Shown here: in pieces, positions 6,756 through 14,336 of the stretch
Numbering within the stretch: the first letter of the stretch is position 1
Layout of the letters: the number at the start of each line of letters is the position of its first letter
Assembly (NCBI GenBank): GCA_020628975.1
Contig: JAHDEF010000021.1
Location: 1-15,530 of the forward strand
DNA from: Aquimarina sp.
Lineage (GTDB): Bacteria; Bacteroidota; Bacteroidia; Flavobacteriales; Flavobacteriaceae
Direction: 5' to 3'
Length of the DNA: 15,530 nucleotides
Translations under genes and position numbers: made by a program
The notes under the pieces: model-generated
What the model was told of the DNA's origin: nothing
Databases searched by the model: none
What the model saw: the letters and a program-made list of their open reading frames with translations, nothing else

Positions 6756-9059
6756 CTACTTTACAATAAGTTTTTCCGTATTTGTACCGTTTCGAACAAA
6801 ATAAACACCTGACTGAAAACTTGAAATATCCAACAACACTTGGAGTTGATCTGTAGATTTTACATAAATAATTTTTCCAACTACATCAACTATAGTTACT
6901 AAACTCCCTTGAAGTCCACTTATAGTAACCCATTCGTTTAAAGAAGGATTTGGATATATTTTTAGTGTTGATTTTTGTATAATTTTCTCAATTTGTTTAT
7001 TGGCAACTATACTCCACTCAAATGTTTCCCAACCTCTATCTTCGCTTCCTTTGGGGAAAATTTTAGTATTATCAATATTCCATGCTGCACGCAACCATTT
7101 TTTCACCGTATAACTGTAAAAAGCGACTTTGCCTTCTCCTTTGTTTTCCCAACGAAATCGCTCCCAACCCCTTGAACTAATACCTTGGGCACGTATTGCA
7201 CTATTGGTATTAGCACCATTAGATTGTACATATTTATTATTTTTTAATGAAAATAAGGCCACGCCCCCATTTGGGTGTCGGTCAACACGAAATTGTTCCC
7301 AAACACCTACTCTTGTTCTATTGGCAACTAACTCATTATTGTTTTCTACAGTTACATAGCGCTTATCTCCTCCTGATTTTTTTAATGAAATAATTTTACC
7401 ATATGGAATATCACCAGTAGTCGCATTATTTGAGGAATTTCCTTCAATAACACTAACTTGATCCATGTGTAAAAATCTGTTATTCCCTCGTAACTGAATT
7501 CTAACAACTCGACCAGATGCATTAATTTGATAGGTACTTCCATTAGCACTTGGTTGCCCTGACACAAAAACCGACTTCACTTGACTTCCGCCTCTAGTTT
7601 CATAAATGCGTATATCAAAATTTTGCAAACGATTTTGACAACAATCGCCTCTGTTCCATATCTTGACTTCCTTGATGTTTTTTATACTTCCTAGATCTAC
7701 CTCCCACCAAGGGTTGTTTTCTTTTTGGGTATGATTGAATGTACTTTCATTTCCATCTACTACTTTTTCTGCCCCAGTACTTGAAGCATAAGTACTTGAT
7801 TGAAATGTAGATTTGCCACGAGCCAAATCAGTAATATTATTCGAGTCAGAATCTTGGTTGTCATCAGGAGTTGGTGGCGGTGTAGAATTTTCTGCATTTA
7901 ATACGAAAGGATAAAAAGTATTTCCTCGTGGTGGATTATTATTTAATAATCTTGGCTCTTTATATTGGTCGAATACAAAAACTTTACTACTACTCGAAAA
8001 ATCAGCTGAACTTCCGCGCCCACTAGTTACATTGTTAAAAACAATATTATTATTCCCTGGCTTATCATGACCGAACCTAGCGCCACCTGATGCAAAAGCG
8101 CCCCACGACCTCCAACGCTCACTTTTAATTGTATTCCCTTCAATTAAATTGAATCCATCATCGCCATTGTGGAAATTAACATCTACTTCGAAATCACAAG
8201 CTATAACTACATTATATTTGGCTCCATTCTGAATTGCAAAATGTCGTATACGCCTTACTTTTTCATTGACAATTAAATTATAATCGCCTTTTATATCGTA
8301 ATAGCCGTTTCCACCTCCACCTTTGTTAAAACAAGCATCAATAAAATTCTTTCGGAATGTATTGTGGTTTGCACTGATCTCAAATGGATCAGTACCTGAA
8401 TTTTTGAAATTACAATTATCTACCCAACAGTTTTTAGTACCTCTGTCCATCTTCAAAAAAGAAACATACATATTACGTTCTCCTGCTGGATTATTGCCAA
8501 AACAGCGATCGCCACAGAATTGATTTAACGGTACATTTCTATCATCATAAAGTGTTATTGATTTTGGTGGAATATACTCGAAGCTTAAATCTTCTAAAGC
8601 AGATCTTGAAACATTTCTAAATTCTAAAGCGGTACGAGATCTGTTTCCATCGGAACGAAGCACAACTCGTAATAGCACCTCATTCTTATTTTCGCCACGA
8701 AGTATAACATTCGACTTCATTTTTATAGGCTTATCAATAGTATACGTCCCATTTTTCAGGAAGATTACAGATGGGTTACCAGAAGTATTTAATGCATCAA
8801 TAGCCCTTTGAATACCGTCAGAATTTGTGGGGCTTATTTGGCGTTGCACGCTTACATTAGAGCGGTAAGGTATTCCACCTTCAACTCCTGCTTTTTGCCA
8901 TTCACGCATAAATGGATATGCATTATCAAATTTTGAGTTATCAAATGTCATACCTTGATCTCCTATTTGTTGTGCATTGACAAAAATAAATAGATTTAAA
9001 AACAAGAAGATTACCAAATATCGTCTGACGATTTTTAGTGTTTTATTAAAGACTTTCAT
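6756..9059 (-). CDS. T9SS-secreted beta-helix protein with F-type lectin and fascin-like modules
   Basis: A 767-residue multidomain extracellular protein. A signal peptide (1-29, cleavage after VNA) is followed by a probable right-handed parallel beta-helix domain (about 40-395) with repeated strand-turn motifs and asparagine ladders, such as KMKSNVILRG, NCWVDNCNF and HNTFRKNFI. This fold is common in polysaccharide lyases and some glycosidases, but I cannot name a family or catalytic residues. After a proline- and aspartate-rich linker, residues about 406-540 form an F-type lectin domain (ARGKSTFQSSTY, NPWWEVDLG, NRGDCC). The fucose motif HX26RXDX4R is exact: H443, R470, D472, R477. Residues about 550-685 look like a fascin-type beta-trefoil (RYVTVENN, WEQFRV, WERFRW, WETFEW). 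The end (about 697-767) is a T9SS type A sorting domain starting KIYPNPS. It probably binds, and may degrade, fucose-bearing algal polysaccharide. It stands alone, with its own promoter. Confidence 0.85.
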   Translation of the reverse strand: MKVFNKTLKIVRRYLVIFLFLNLFIFVNAQQIGDQGMTFDNSKFDNAYPFMREWQKAGVEGGIPYRSNVSVQRQISPTNSDGIQRAIDALNTSGNPSVIFLKNGTYTIDKPIKMKSNVILRGENKNEVLLRVVLRSDGNRSRTALEFRNVSRSALEDLSFEYIPPKSITLYDDRNVPLNQFCGDRCFGNNPAGERNMYVSFLKMDRGTKNCWVDNCNFKNSGTDPFEISANHNTFRKNFIDACFNKGGGGNGYYDIKGDYNLIVNEKVRRIRHFAIQNGAKYNVVIACDFEVDVNFHNGDDGFNLIEGNTIKSERWRSWGAFASGGARFGHDKPGNNNIVFNNVTSGRGSSADFSSSSKVFVFDQYKEPRLLNNNPPRGNTFYPFVLNAENSTPPPTPDDNQDSDSNNITDLARGKSTFQSSTYASSTGAEKVVDGNESTFNHTQKENNPWWEVDLGSIKNIKEVKIWNRGDCCQNRLQNFDIRIYETRGGSQVKSVFVSGQPSANGSTYQINASGRVVRIQLRGNNRFLHMDQVSVIEGNSSNNATTGDIPYGKIISLKKSGGDKRYVTVENNNELVANRTRVGVWEQFRVDRHPNGGVALFSLKNNKYVQSNGANTNSAIRAQGISSRGWERFRWENKGEGKVAFYSYTVKKWLRAAWNIDNTKIFPKGSEDRGWETFEWSIVANKQIEKIIQKSTLKIYPNPSLNEWVTISGLQGSLVTIVDVVGKIIYVKSTDQLQVLLDISSFQSGVYFVRNGTNTEKLIVK

Positions 9060-9106
9060 AATAAATTAGTTGTTCTAAATACAACCACATGATAGCCTAA
9101 TTATTA

Positions 9107-9131
9107 TATAACAAAAAGACTATTTGTTATA
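9107..9131. promoter_or_regulatory. Operator-like palindrome at the predicted transcription start
   Basis: TATAACAAA (9107-9115) and TTTGTTATA (9123-9131) form a perfect 9-bp inverted repeat around a 7-bp spacer. On the minus strand its upstream arm touches the predicted -7 box (9130-9137), so the palindrome spans the likely transcription start of the beta-helix gene. That position suits a repressor site. No T-run follows it, so a terminator is unlikely. Confidence 0.55.
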
Positions 9132-9159
9132 AACCTATTATTTGTCGATATATGACCAA
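9130..9159 (-). promoter_or_regulatory. Bacteroidota-type -33/-7 promoter for the beta-helix gene
   Basis: Reading the minus strand, TTG (9159-9157), a 19-bp spacer and TAGGTTTA (9137-9130) match the primary Bacteroidota promoter TTG-N19-20-TAnnTTTG at all but the last base. It lies about 70 bp upstream of the ATG at 9059. Confidence 0.6.
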
Positions 9160-9272
9160 TTTATGATACAGGCAAACACGAGAAAATTAGAGATCTTAAA
9201 TATTTTGCTATAAAAATAATAGCATTAATTTATTTGAATTAACACGAAAAGTTGTGGACAAGCAAAGTCACC

Positions 9273-9393
9273 GTCATTTCCACGTAGGTGGAATCCCCCT
9301 AAACTAAATTTATTATTTTCCATTTTAAAGAATATTTTACAATTCCTAGTGAAGGAGACTCCACTATAATTTTTCAAAAATTCGTGGAATGAC
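9273..9393. repeat. Long imperfect inverted repeat (MITE-like element C)
   Basis: The outer arms GTCATTTCCACG (9273-9284) and CGTGGAATGAC (9383-9393) pair with one bulged base. An inner pair, GTGGAATCCCCCT (9288-9300) and AGGAGACTCCAC (9353-9364), pairs with a few mismatches. The left end, GTCATT then GGAATC, recalls the left ends of the repeats at 2607 and 15179. It is noncoding and intergenic, about 120 bp, probably a divergent relative or an independent palindromic element. Confidence 0.6.
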
Positions 9394-9491
9394 AAACTAA
9401 AAAAAAGAATTTCTCACAATTTTCTGGATTGATCCATTTATTTACATGCTTATCAACATCTTTCAAGTTTAGAAATCCAAACATAATCCAT

Positions 9492-9525
9492 AAAAAAAGC
9501 TCCAGTTCAAATGAATTGGAGCTTT
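9492..9525 (-). terminator. Intrinsic terminator of the rimP-nusA-infB operon
   Basis: On the minus strand a strong stem AAAGCTCCA / TGGAGCTTT (arms 9517-9525 and 9496-9504), extended by three further inner pairs across a mismatch with a 4-nt loop, runs into seven T (9492-9498). It begins 24 bp after the infB stop codon. Confidence 0.92.
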
Positions 9526-9548
9526 ATAAATTATTGAGTTTAGAATAA

Positions 9549-12422
9549 CTATTTAAGCGTTTTCTTAACTGCAACCTCTTGGAAGGCTTCTATAATATCA
9601 CCTTCTTTTATATCATTGTAGTTCTTGATTTGCATACCACAATCGTATCCTTTAGCTACTTCCTTAACATCGTCTTTAAAACGTTTCAAGGCAGCTAACT
9701 CACCAGTATAAATTACAACACTTTCGCGGATTAAGCGAATTTGGTTGTTTCTAAAGATCTTACCTGTAAGCACCATACAACCAGCAATCGTACCAATTTT
9801 TGAAATCTTGAACGTTTGGCGTATTTCGGCAGTACCCGTAATTTCTTCTTTCATTTCTGGCGACAACATACCTTCCATTGCATCTTTCAGGTCATTAATT
9901 GCGTCATAGATAATAGAATACGTACGGATATCGATTTCTTCCTTATCAGCAACCATTCTTGCATTACCTGCTGGTCTTACATTAAATCCGATAATAATAG
10001 CATCAGATGCAGAAGCTAATAATACATCACTTTCTGTAATAGCACCAACTGCTTTATGGATAATATTTACATGAATTTCATCGGTAGATAACTTCTGGAA
10101 TGAGTCTGTTAATGCCTCTACAGAACCATCCACATCTCCTTTTAGGATAATGTTTAATTCTTTAAAGTCACCTAGTGCAATACGACGACCAATTTCATCA
10201 AGTGTAATATGACGTTGTGTTCGCACCGATTGTTCACGATGTAATTGAGAACGTTTTGAAGCGATATCTTTTGCTTCTCTTTCATCTTCCATTACATTAA
10301 ACTTATCACCTGCTTGTGGAGCACCATCTAAACCTAGTACTGAAACTGGTGTTGAAGGTCCTGCTTCTTTAACACGTTTACCGCGTTCATCGTGCATGGC
10401 TTTTACCTTACCACTGTTTTTTCCAGCTAATAAGTAATCTCCAACTTTTAAAGTTCCTGATTGTACTAAAACTGTTGAAACGTAACCTCTACCTTTATCT
10501 AAGAATGCTTCTACTACGGTACCTGTTGCAGCTCTGTCAGGATTTGCTTTTAATTCTAAAATTTCAGCTTCTAACAATACTTTTTCAAGTAATTCTTTAA
10601 CTCCTAAACCTGTTTTAGCAGAAATATCATGAGATTGTATGCTACCACCCCATTCTTCTACTAGCAAGTTCATAGCAGCTAGTTTCGTTTTAATATTGTC
10701 AGGATTCGCTGTTGGCTTATCGATCTTGTTAATTGCAAATATTATAGGTACGCCAGCTGCTTGCGCATGACTGATCGCTTCTTTAGTTTGCGGCATAATA
10801 TCATCATCCGCAGCAATTACAATTATAGCAATATCTGTTACTTGAGCTCCACGTGCACGCATAGCAGTAAAGGCTTCGTGACCCGGTGTATCTAAGAAAG
10901 CAATTTTTTGGCCGCTTTCTAACTGAACTCCATAAGCCCCGATATGCTGCGTGATACCACCACTTTCTCCTGCAATTACATTTTCTTCACGAATGTAATC
11001 TAGTAAGGAAGTTTTACCGTGATCTACGTGACCCATTACCGTAACAATAGGAGCACGAGAAGATAAATCTTCAGGAGCATCTTCTACCTCTTCAATAGCT
11101 TGTTCTAAATCGGCAGTTACAAAATCAACTGTATATCCAAATTCTTCAGCTACAATACTTAAAGTTTCAGCATCCAAACGTTGGTTCATAGTTACCATCA
11201 TCCCCAATGACATACATGCAGAGATAATTTGTGTAACGCCAACATCCATCATGGTTGCCACCTCACTTACTGTAACAAATTCGGTTACTTTTAATACTTT
11301 GCTTTCCGCTTCTTGAGCTGCTAAATCGCTTTCTGATTTTTGACGGTGTTGATCCCTTTTATCTCGACGATATTTAGCTCCTTTTTTACCTTTAGAAGAT
11401 TTACCCTGTAATTTTTCTAAAGTTTCACGTACTTGTCTCTGTACTTCTTCTTCTGTTGGTTCCTCTTTAACGACAGGAGTTCTACCTCTGCCACCTCGAG
11501 CACCACCACGGTTATTATTTCTGTTTCCACCGCGAGCTCCACCTTGTCCATTTCCTCGGTTAGGATTTGCCCCACCTTGACCAGGCTTACTAATTCGCTT
11601 ACGCTTCTTTTTATCGGCAGATTGCTTGTCGTCTTTTTTCTTTTCAGGTTTCTTAAACTTACTTAAGTCAATTTTTTGACCTGTAAAGTTAGGACCGTCA
11701 AGCTTTTTATATTGTGTTTTTACTTTTTCCGATTCTACAACACCATCTGCTGTTTCTGTTTTTTGAACGTCAACTTTTGCTGCTGGAGTAGCGGGAGCAG
11801 GAATATCATTGTTTTCGACTTTAATGTCTTTTGCCTCTGGTGCAGCTTCTTGCTTAGGAGCTTCCTTTTTTGGGGTAGCTTGCTCTAATTCAGCTTTACC
11901 TTTGATTTTTAATTCCTGACGCTTTGGTCGGTTAGAAATCACAACAGGCTCTTCAGATTCCTGGGCAGTAGGAGTTTCTTGTGCTGGAGGCGTTGGCTCT
12001 TTTTTCTGCTCTTTTGGAGCTTCTTGTTTTTCATCAGGTTGCTTAGCCTCTGGTGCAGGTGTTGCGCCTTTATCTAAATCAATTTTACCCACTTGCTTTG
12101 GCCCAGAAAGTTTTGCACGACCACGTAATACGTCATTTTCGTGTTCTTTCTTACGCTTCTCGGCTTGCTCGGTTTCTATTTGTTTACGAATCGCTTCTTT
12201 CTCTTTACGAGTTTCTTCTCTTCGCTCTTTTGAAGCCGCAAGTTTAGACTTATCTGTCTGAAATTCATCAGTCAATAAGTTGTAAATTTCCTGAGAAATT
12301 TTTGTGGTTGGTCTTGCTTCAATCTCATGACCTTTGGAATTCAAGTATTCCACTGCCCTGTCAAGTGAGATATTGAATTCACGCAATACCTTGTTTAATC
12401 TTATGTTGTTTGTTCCAGCCAT
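9549..12422 (-). CDS. infB: Translation initiation factor IF-2
   Basis: IF-2 is the GTPase that brings initiator fMet-tRNA to the 30S subunit and promotes subunit joining. The 957-residue product starts with an IF2_N helical domain (about 1-55). A long lysine/glutamate/proline/alanine-rich arm follows, including a glycine-arginine RGG-type stretch at about 281-313. A second IF2_N-like segment lies at about 378-430. The GTPase domain has G1 GHVDHGKT (about 462-469), a G2 region GGITQHIGAY, G3 DTPGHEAF (about 510), G4 NKID (about 563) and G5 SAKTG (about 599). Domains II to IV follow to the C-terminus, where the fMet-tRNA-binding IF2C region should lie. It starts at an ATG 73 bp after the nusA stop and is followed by a strong terminator, so it closes the operon. 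Its length exceeds that of E. coli IF-2 (890) because of the N-terminal arm. Confidence 0.98.
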   Translation of the reverse strand: MAGTNNIRLNKVLREFNISLDRAVEYLNSKGHEIEARPTTKISQEIYNLLTDEFQTDKSKLAASKERREETRKEKEAIRKQIETEQAEKRKKEHENDVLRGRAKLSGPKQVGKIDLDKGATPAPEAKQPDEKQEAPKEQKKEPTPPAQETPTAQESEEPVVISNRPKRQELKIKGKAELEQATPKKEAPKQEAAPEAKDIKVENNDIPAPATPAAKVDVQKTETADGVVESEKVKTQYKKLDGPNFTGQKIDLSKFKKPEKKKDDKQSADKKKRKRISKPGQGGANPNRGNGQGGARGGNRNNNRGGARGGRGRTPVVKEEPTEEEVQRQVRETLEKLQGKSSKGKKGAKYRRDKRDQHRQKSESDLAAQEAESKVLKVTEFVTVSEVATMMDVGVTQIISACMSLGMMVTMNQRLDAETLSIVAEEFGYTVDFVTADLEQAIEEVEDAPEDLSSRAPIVTVMGHVDHGKTSLLDYIREENVIAGESGGITQHIGAYGVQLESGQKIAFLDTPGHEAFTAMRARGAQVTDIAIIVIAADDDIMPQTKEAISHAQAAGVPIIFAINKIDKPTANPDNIKTKLAAMNLLVEEWGGSIQSHDISAKTGLGVKELLEKVLLEAEILELKANPDRAATGTVVEAFLDKGRGYVSTVLVQSGTLKVGDYLLAGKNSGKVKAMHDERGKRVKEAGPSTPVSVLGLDGAPQAGDKFNVMEDEREAKDIASKRSQLHREQSVRTQRHITLDEIGRRIALGDFKELNIILKGDVDGSVEALTDSFQKLSTDEIHVNIIHKAVGAITESDVLLASASDAIIIGFNVRPAGNARMVADKEEIDIRTYSIIYDAINDLKDAMEGMLSPEMKEEITGTAEIRQTFKISKIGTIAGCMVLTGKIFRNNQIRLIRESVVIYTGELAALKRFKDDVKEVAKGYDCGMQIKNYNDIKEGDIIEAFQEVAVKKTLK

Positions 12423-12495
12423 AAACGCCTTGTAGTATTCTACTTATATTCTCGTTGAGCTTTATTGCTCTTTTTTTGCTAAACCTACACTAAGC

Positions 12496-13728
12496 TTAGT
12501 CTTCAAATTCCGCTCTTAAAACGCGAAGCACATCTTCTATAGTTTCTGCTTCTAAATCGGTTCTTTTCACCAAGTCGTTAGCATCATAATCTAACACACT
12601 TTTTGCGGTATCTAAACCAATTTTACTAAATTCTGCAATAATCCAGGCTTCTATTTCATCTGAAAATTCTGTTAACTCAACATCCTCTTCAACGCCTTCA
12701 CGGAACACGTCAATTTCGTAACCCGTTAACATTCCTGCTAAACGAATATTGTGTCCTCCTCTACCAATTGCTTTTGAAACCTCTTCGGGTTTAAGCATTA
12801 CTTCGGCACGTTTTCCTTCTTCATCAATTTTGACAGAAGTTACACGAGCTGGACTTAATGCACGAGTTATATACAATTGTAAATTATTAGTGTAGTTGAT
12901 AACGTCGATGTTTTCGTTTCCTAATTCACGAACAATACCGTGAATACGAGAACCTTTAACCCCAACACAAGCACCAACAGGATCAATACGATCATCGTAA
13001 GATTCTACCGCTACTTTTGCTTTATCACCAGGTACACGAACTACATTTTTAATGGTAATTAATCCGTCGAAAACTTCAGGAATTTCTTGCTCAAATAATT
13101 TCTCTAAAAACAACGGAGCTGTTCTCGACATAATTATTGTTGGCTTTGTTCCCTTCAATTCTACACTTTCAATTACTCCCCTTACATTTTCTCCTTTTCT
13201 AAAGAAATCAGAAGGGATTTGTTTGTCTTTTGGCAAAATAACCTCATTACCATCATCGTCTAACAAAATTACTGCTCTATGACGAATATGATGAACTTCA
13301 GCCGTATAAATTTCACCTTCTAACTCTTTAAATTGTTTATACAGGTTTGTATTGTCGTGTTCGTGAATTTTTGCAATTAGATTTTGACGTAATGCTAATA
13401 TAGCACGACGACCAAGATCAATTAATTTTACTTCTTCCGAAACATCTTCACCTACTTCAAAATCAGGCTCTATTTTTCGAGCTTCTGTTATTGCAATTTC
13501 CTGATTTTCATCTTCAACTTCACCATCGTCAACTACCACACGATTTCTCCATATTTCTAAATCTCCTTTATCGGGATTTACAATAATATCGAAGTTATCG
13601 TCTGATCCGTATTTTTTCTTCAACGCACTTCTAAATGTCTCTTCCAAGATAGACATCAACGTTACACGGTCAATAGACTTATCATCTTTGAATTCCGAAA
13701 ACGAATCAATCAGCGCTAGATTTTCCAT
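12496..13728 (-). CDS. nusA: Transcription termination/antitermination factor NusA
   Basis: NusA binds RNA polymerase and nascent RNA and modulates pausing, intrinsic termination and antitermination. The 410-residue product has the polymerase-binding N-terminal domain (about 1-130), an S1 RNA-binding domain (about 135-200, with GEIYTAEVHHIRHRAVILL and FFRKGENVRGVIESVE) and tandem KH domains (about 210-345). The KH GxxG turns are visible as GVKGSRIHG and IGRGGHNIR. An acidic helical tail (about 350-410, TDLEAETIEDVLRVL) is shorter than the two acidic repeats of E. coli NusA (495 residues), which is usual in Bacteroidota. The start ATG is 8 bp after the rimP stop, so the two are translated from one message. 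Because NusA acts at terminator hairpins, the hairpin in the leader of this operon is a candidate for feedback. Confidence 0.97.
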   Translation of the reverse strand: MENLALIDSFSEFKDDKSIDRVTLMSILEETFRSALKKKYGSDDNFDIIVNPDKGDLEIWRNRVVVDDGEVEDENQEIAITEARKIEPDFEVGEDVSEEVKLIDLGRRAILALRQNLIAKIHEHDNTNLYKQFKELEGEIYTAEVHHIRHRAVILLDDDGNEVILPKDKQIPSDFFRKGENVRGVIESVELKGTKPTIIMSRTAPLFLEKLFEQEIPEVFDGLITIKNVVRVPGDKAKVAVESYDDRIDPVGACVGVKGSRIHGIVRELGNENIDVINYTNNLQLYITRALSPARVTSVKIDEEGKRAEVMLKPEEVSKAIGRGGHNIRLAGMLTGYEIDVFREGVEEDVELTEFSDEIEAWIIAEFSKIGLDTAKSVLDYDANDLVKRTDLEAETIEDVLRVLRAEFED

Positions 13729-13736
13729 ACTAAGTG

Positions 13737-14204
13737 TTAATTAAATTTTATAACCACGTTCGCTTTTTTCACTTCGCTAAATGGTATTGAGTGTACTTTC
13801 TCTACAGTTATTTTACCTTTCCCTACAGGTTTGGGTTCACGAGCTTTCCATTTCAACGAAAATTCGTTTTCGTTTACCTTAGTTAATTCTCCTTCAAAAT
13901 CTTCGTTAGCAATTGTTTTAACTGCTAAAGTTCTACCTAGATTTTTTTTGTATTGTCTTTGGTGTACTAAACCTTCAGTTACTCCTGCCGACATTACTTG
14001 TAAAGCAAAATCTTCTTCTTCTCTATCTAAATTATGTTCTATAGCTCGACTGAATGCTATGCAATCATCTACTAAAACTCCGTTATCACCATCAATAATG
14101 ACTTCGATGGTATTACTTGGTTTTATTTGGCAACTAATCAAAAAGAAATCAGGTCTTTCTGCTAATGCATTTTCAAGTAATTCGTGAACTTTTTTTTCGA
14201 ACAT
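13737..14204 (-). CDS. rimP: Ribosome maturation factor RimP
   Basis: RimP assists maturation of the 30S ribosomal subunit. The 155-residue product has the normal size. Its N-terminal alpha/beta domain contains EVIIDGDNGVLVDDCIAFSRAIE (about residues 33-55), the hallmark D-G-D-x-G-V-x-x-D-D-C pattern. Further on comes the LQVMSAGVTEGL segment, equivalent to the usual LEVSSPGLDRPL, where the family proline is replaced by alanine. The C-terminal part forms the small SH3-like domain. The gene leads the conserved rimP-nusA-infB operon. The ATG at 14204 is preceded by ATAGGTTATT and, just above that, by a terminator hairpin. I see no strong Shine-Dalgarno sequence, as is usual for this phylum. Confidence 0.95.
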   Translation of the reverse strand: MFEKKVHELLENALAERPDFFLISCQIKPSNTIEVIIDGDNGVLVDDCIAFSRAIEHNLDREEEDFALQVMSAGVTEGLVHQRQYKKNLGRTLAVKTIANEDFEGELTKVNENEFSLKWKAREPKPVGKGKITVEKVHSIPFSEVKKANVVIKFN

Positions 14205-14214
14205 AATAACCTAT

Positions 14215-14240
14215 AAAAAGAGGGGACTTTTCGTCCCCTC
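14215..14240 (-). terminator. Terminator hairpin in the rimP leader (possible attenuator)
   Basis: On the minus strand a perfect 8-bp GC-rich stem GAGGGGAC / GTCCCCTC with a GAAAA loop (14220-14240) is followed directly by TTTTT (14215-14219), only 10 nt before the rimP ATG. On the plus strand no T-run follows, so the direction is clear. The next minus-strand gene upstream ends about 97 bp before it. It may end that gene's transcripts, regulate the rimP operon, or both. Confidence 0.85.
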
Positions 14241-14266
14241 GTCTAATGTCATTTATTAAAACGTTG

Positions 14267-14297
14267 CAAATGTAGTTAATTTCTAAAGAACTTTAAA
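14267..14297 (-). promoter_or_regulatory. Putative -7/-33 promoter for rimP-nusA-infB
   Basis: The minus strand has TACATTTG (14274-14267), a perfect match to the Bacteroidota -7 consensus TAnnTTTG. A TTT lies 20 bp further upstream at the -33 position, where TTTG or TTG is expected. The predicted start near 14260 gives a leader of about 55 nt that contains the terminator hairpin at 14215-14240. Confidence 0.5.
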
Positions 14298-14336
14298 ATT
14301 GTTTTACCGACTATATTTTTTGTTTGAGGTTGGGGA

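Larger units (their letters stand above)
9060..9548. other. Intergenic gap between the beta-helix gene and infB
   Basis: No gene is supported. It contains the beta-helix gene's promoter and palindrome (9107-9159), a long inverted repeat (9273-9393) and the infB terminator (9492-9525). The remaining sequence is AT-rich with nothing I can name. Confidence 0.75.

Noticed and set aside
11433..12247. Plus-strand open frames opposite the IF-2 N-terminal arm
   Set aside because: Low-complexity antisense shadows of the Lys/Glu/Ala-rich arm; the infB frame is certain.
13831..14187. 118-codon plus-strand frame opposite rimP
   Set aside because: Fully covered by the well-supported rimP frame and lacks protein-like motifs.
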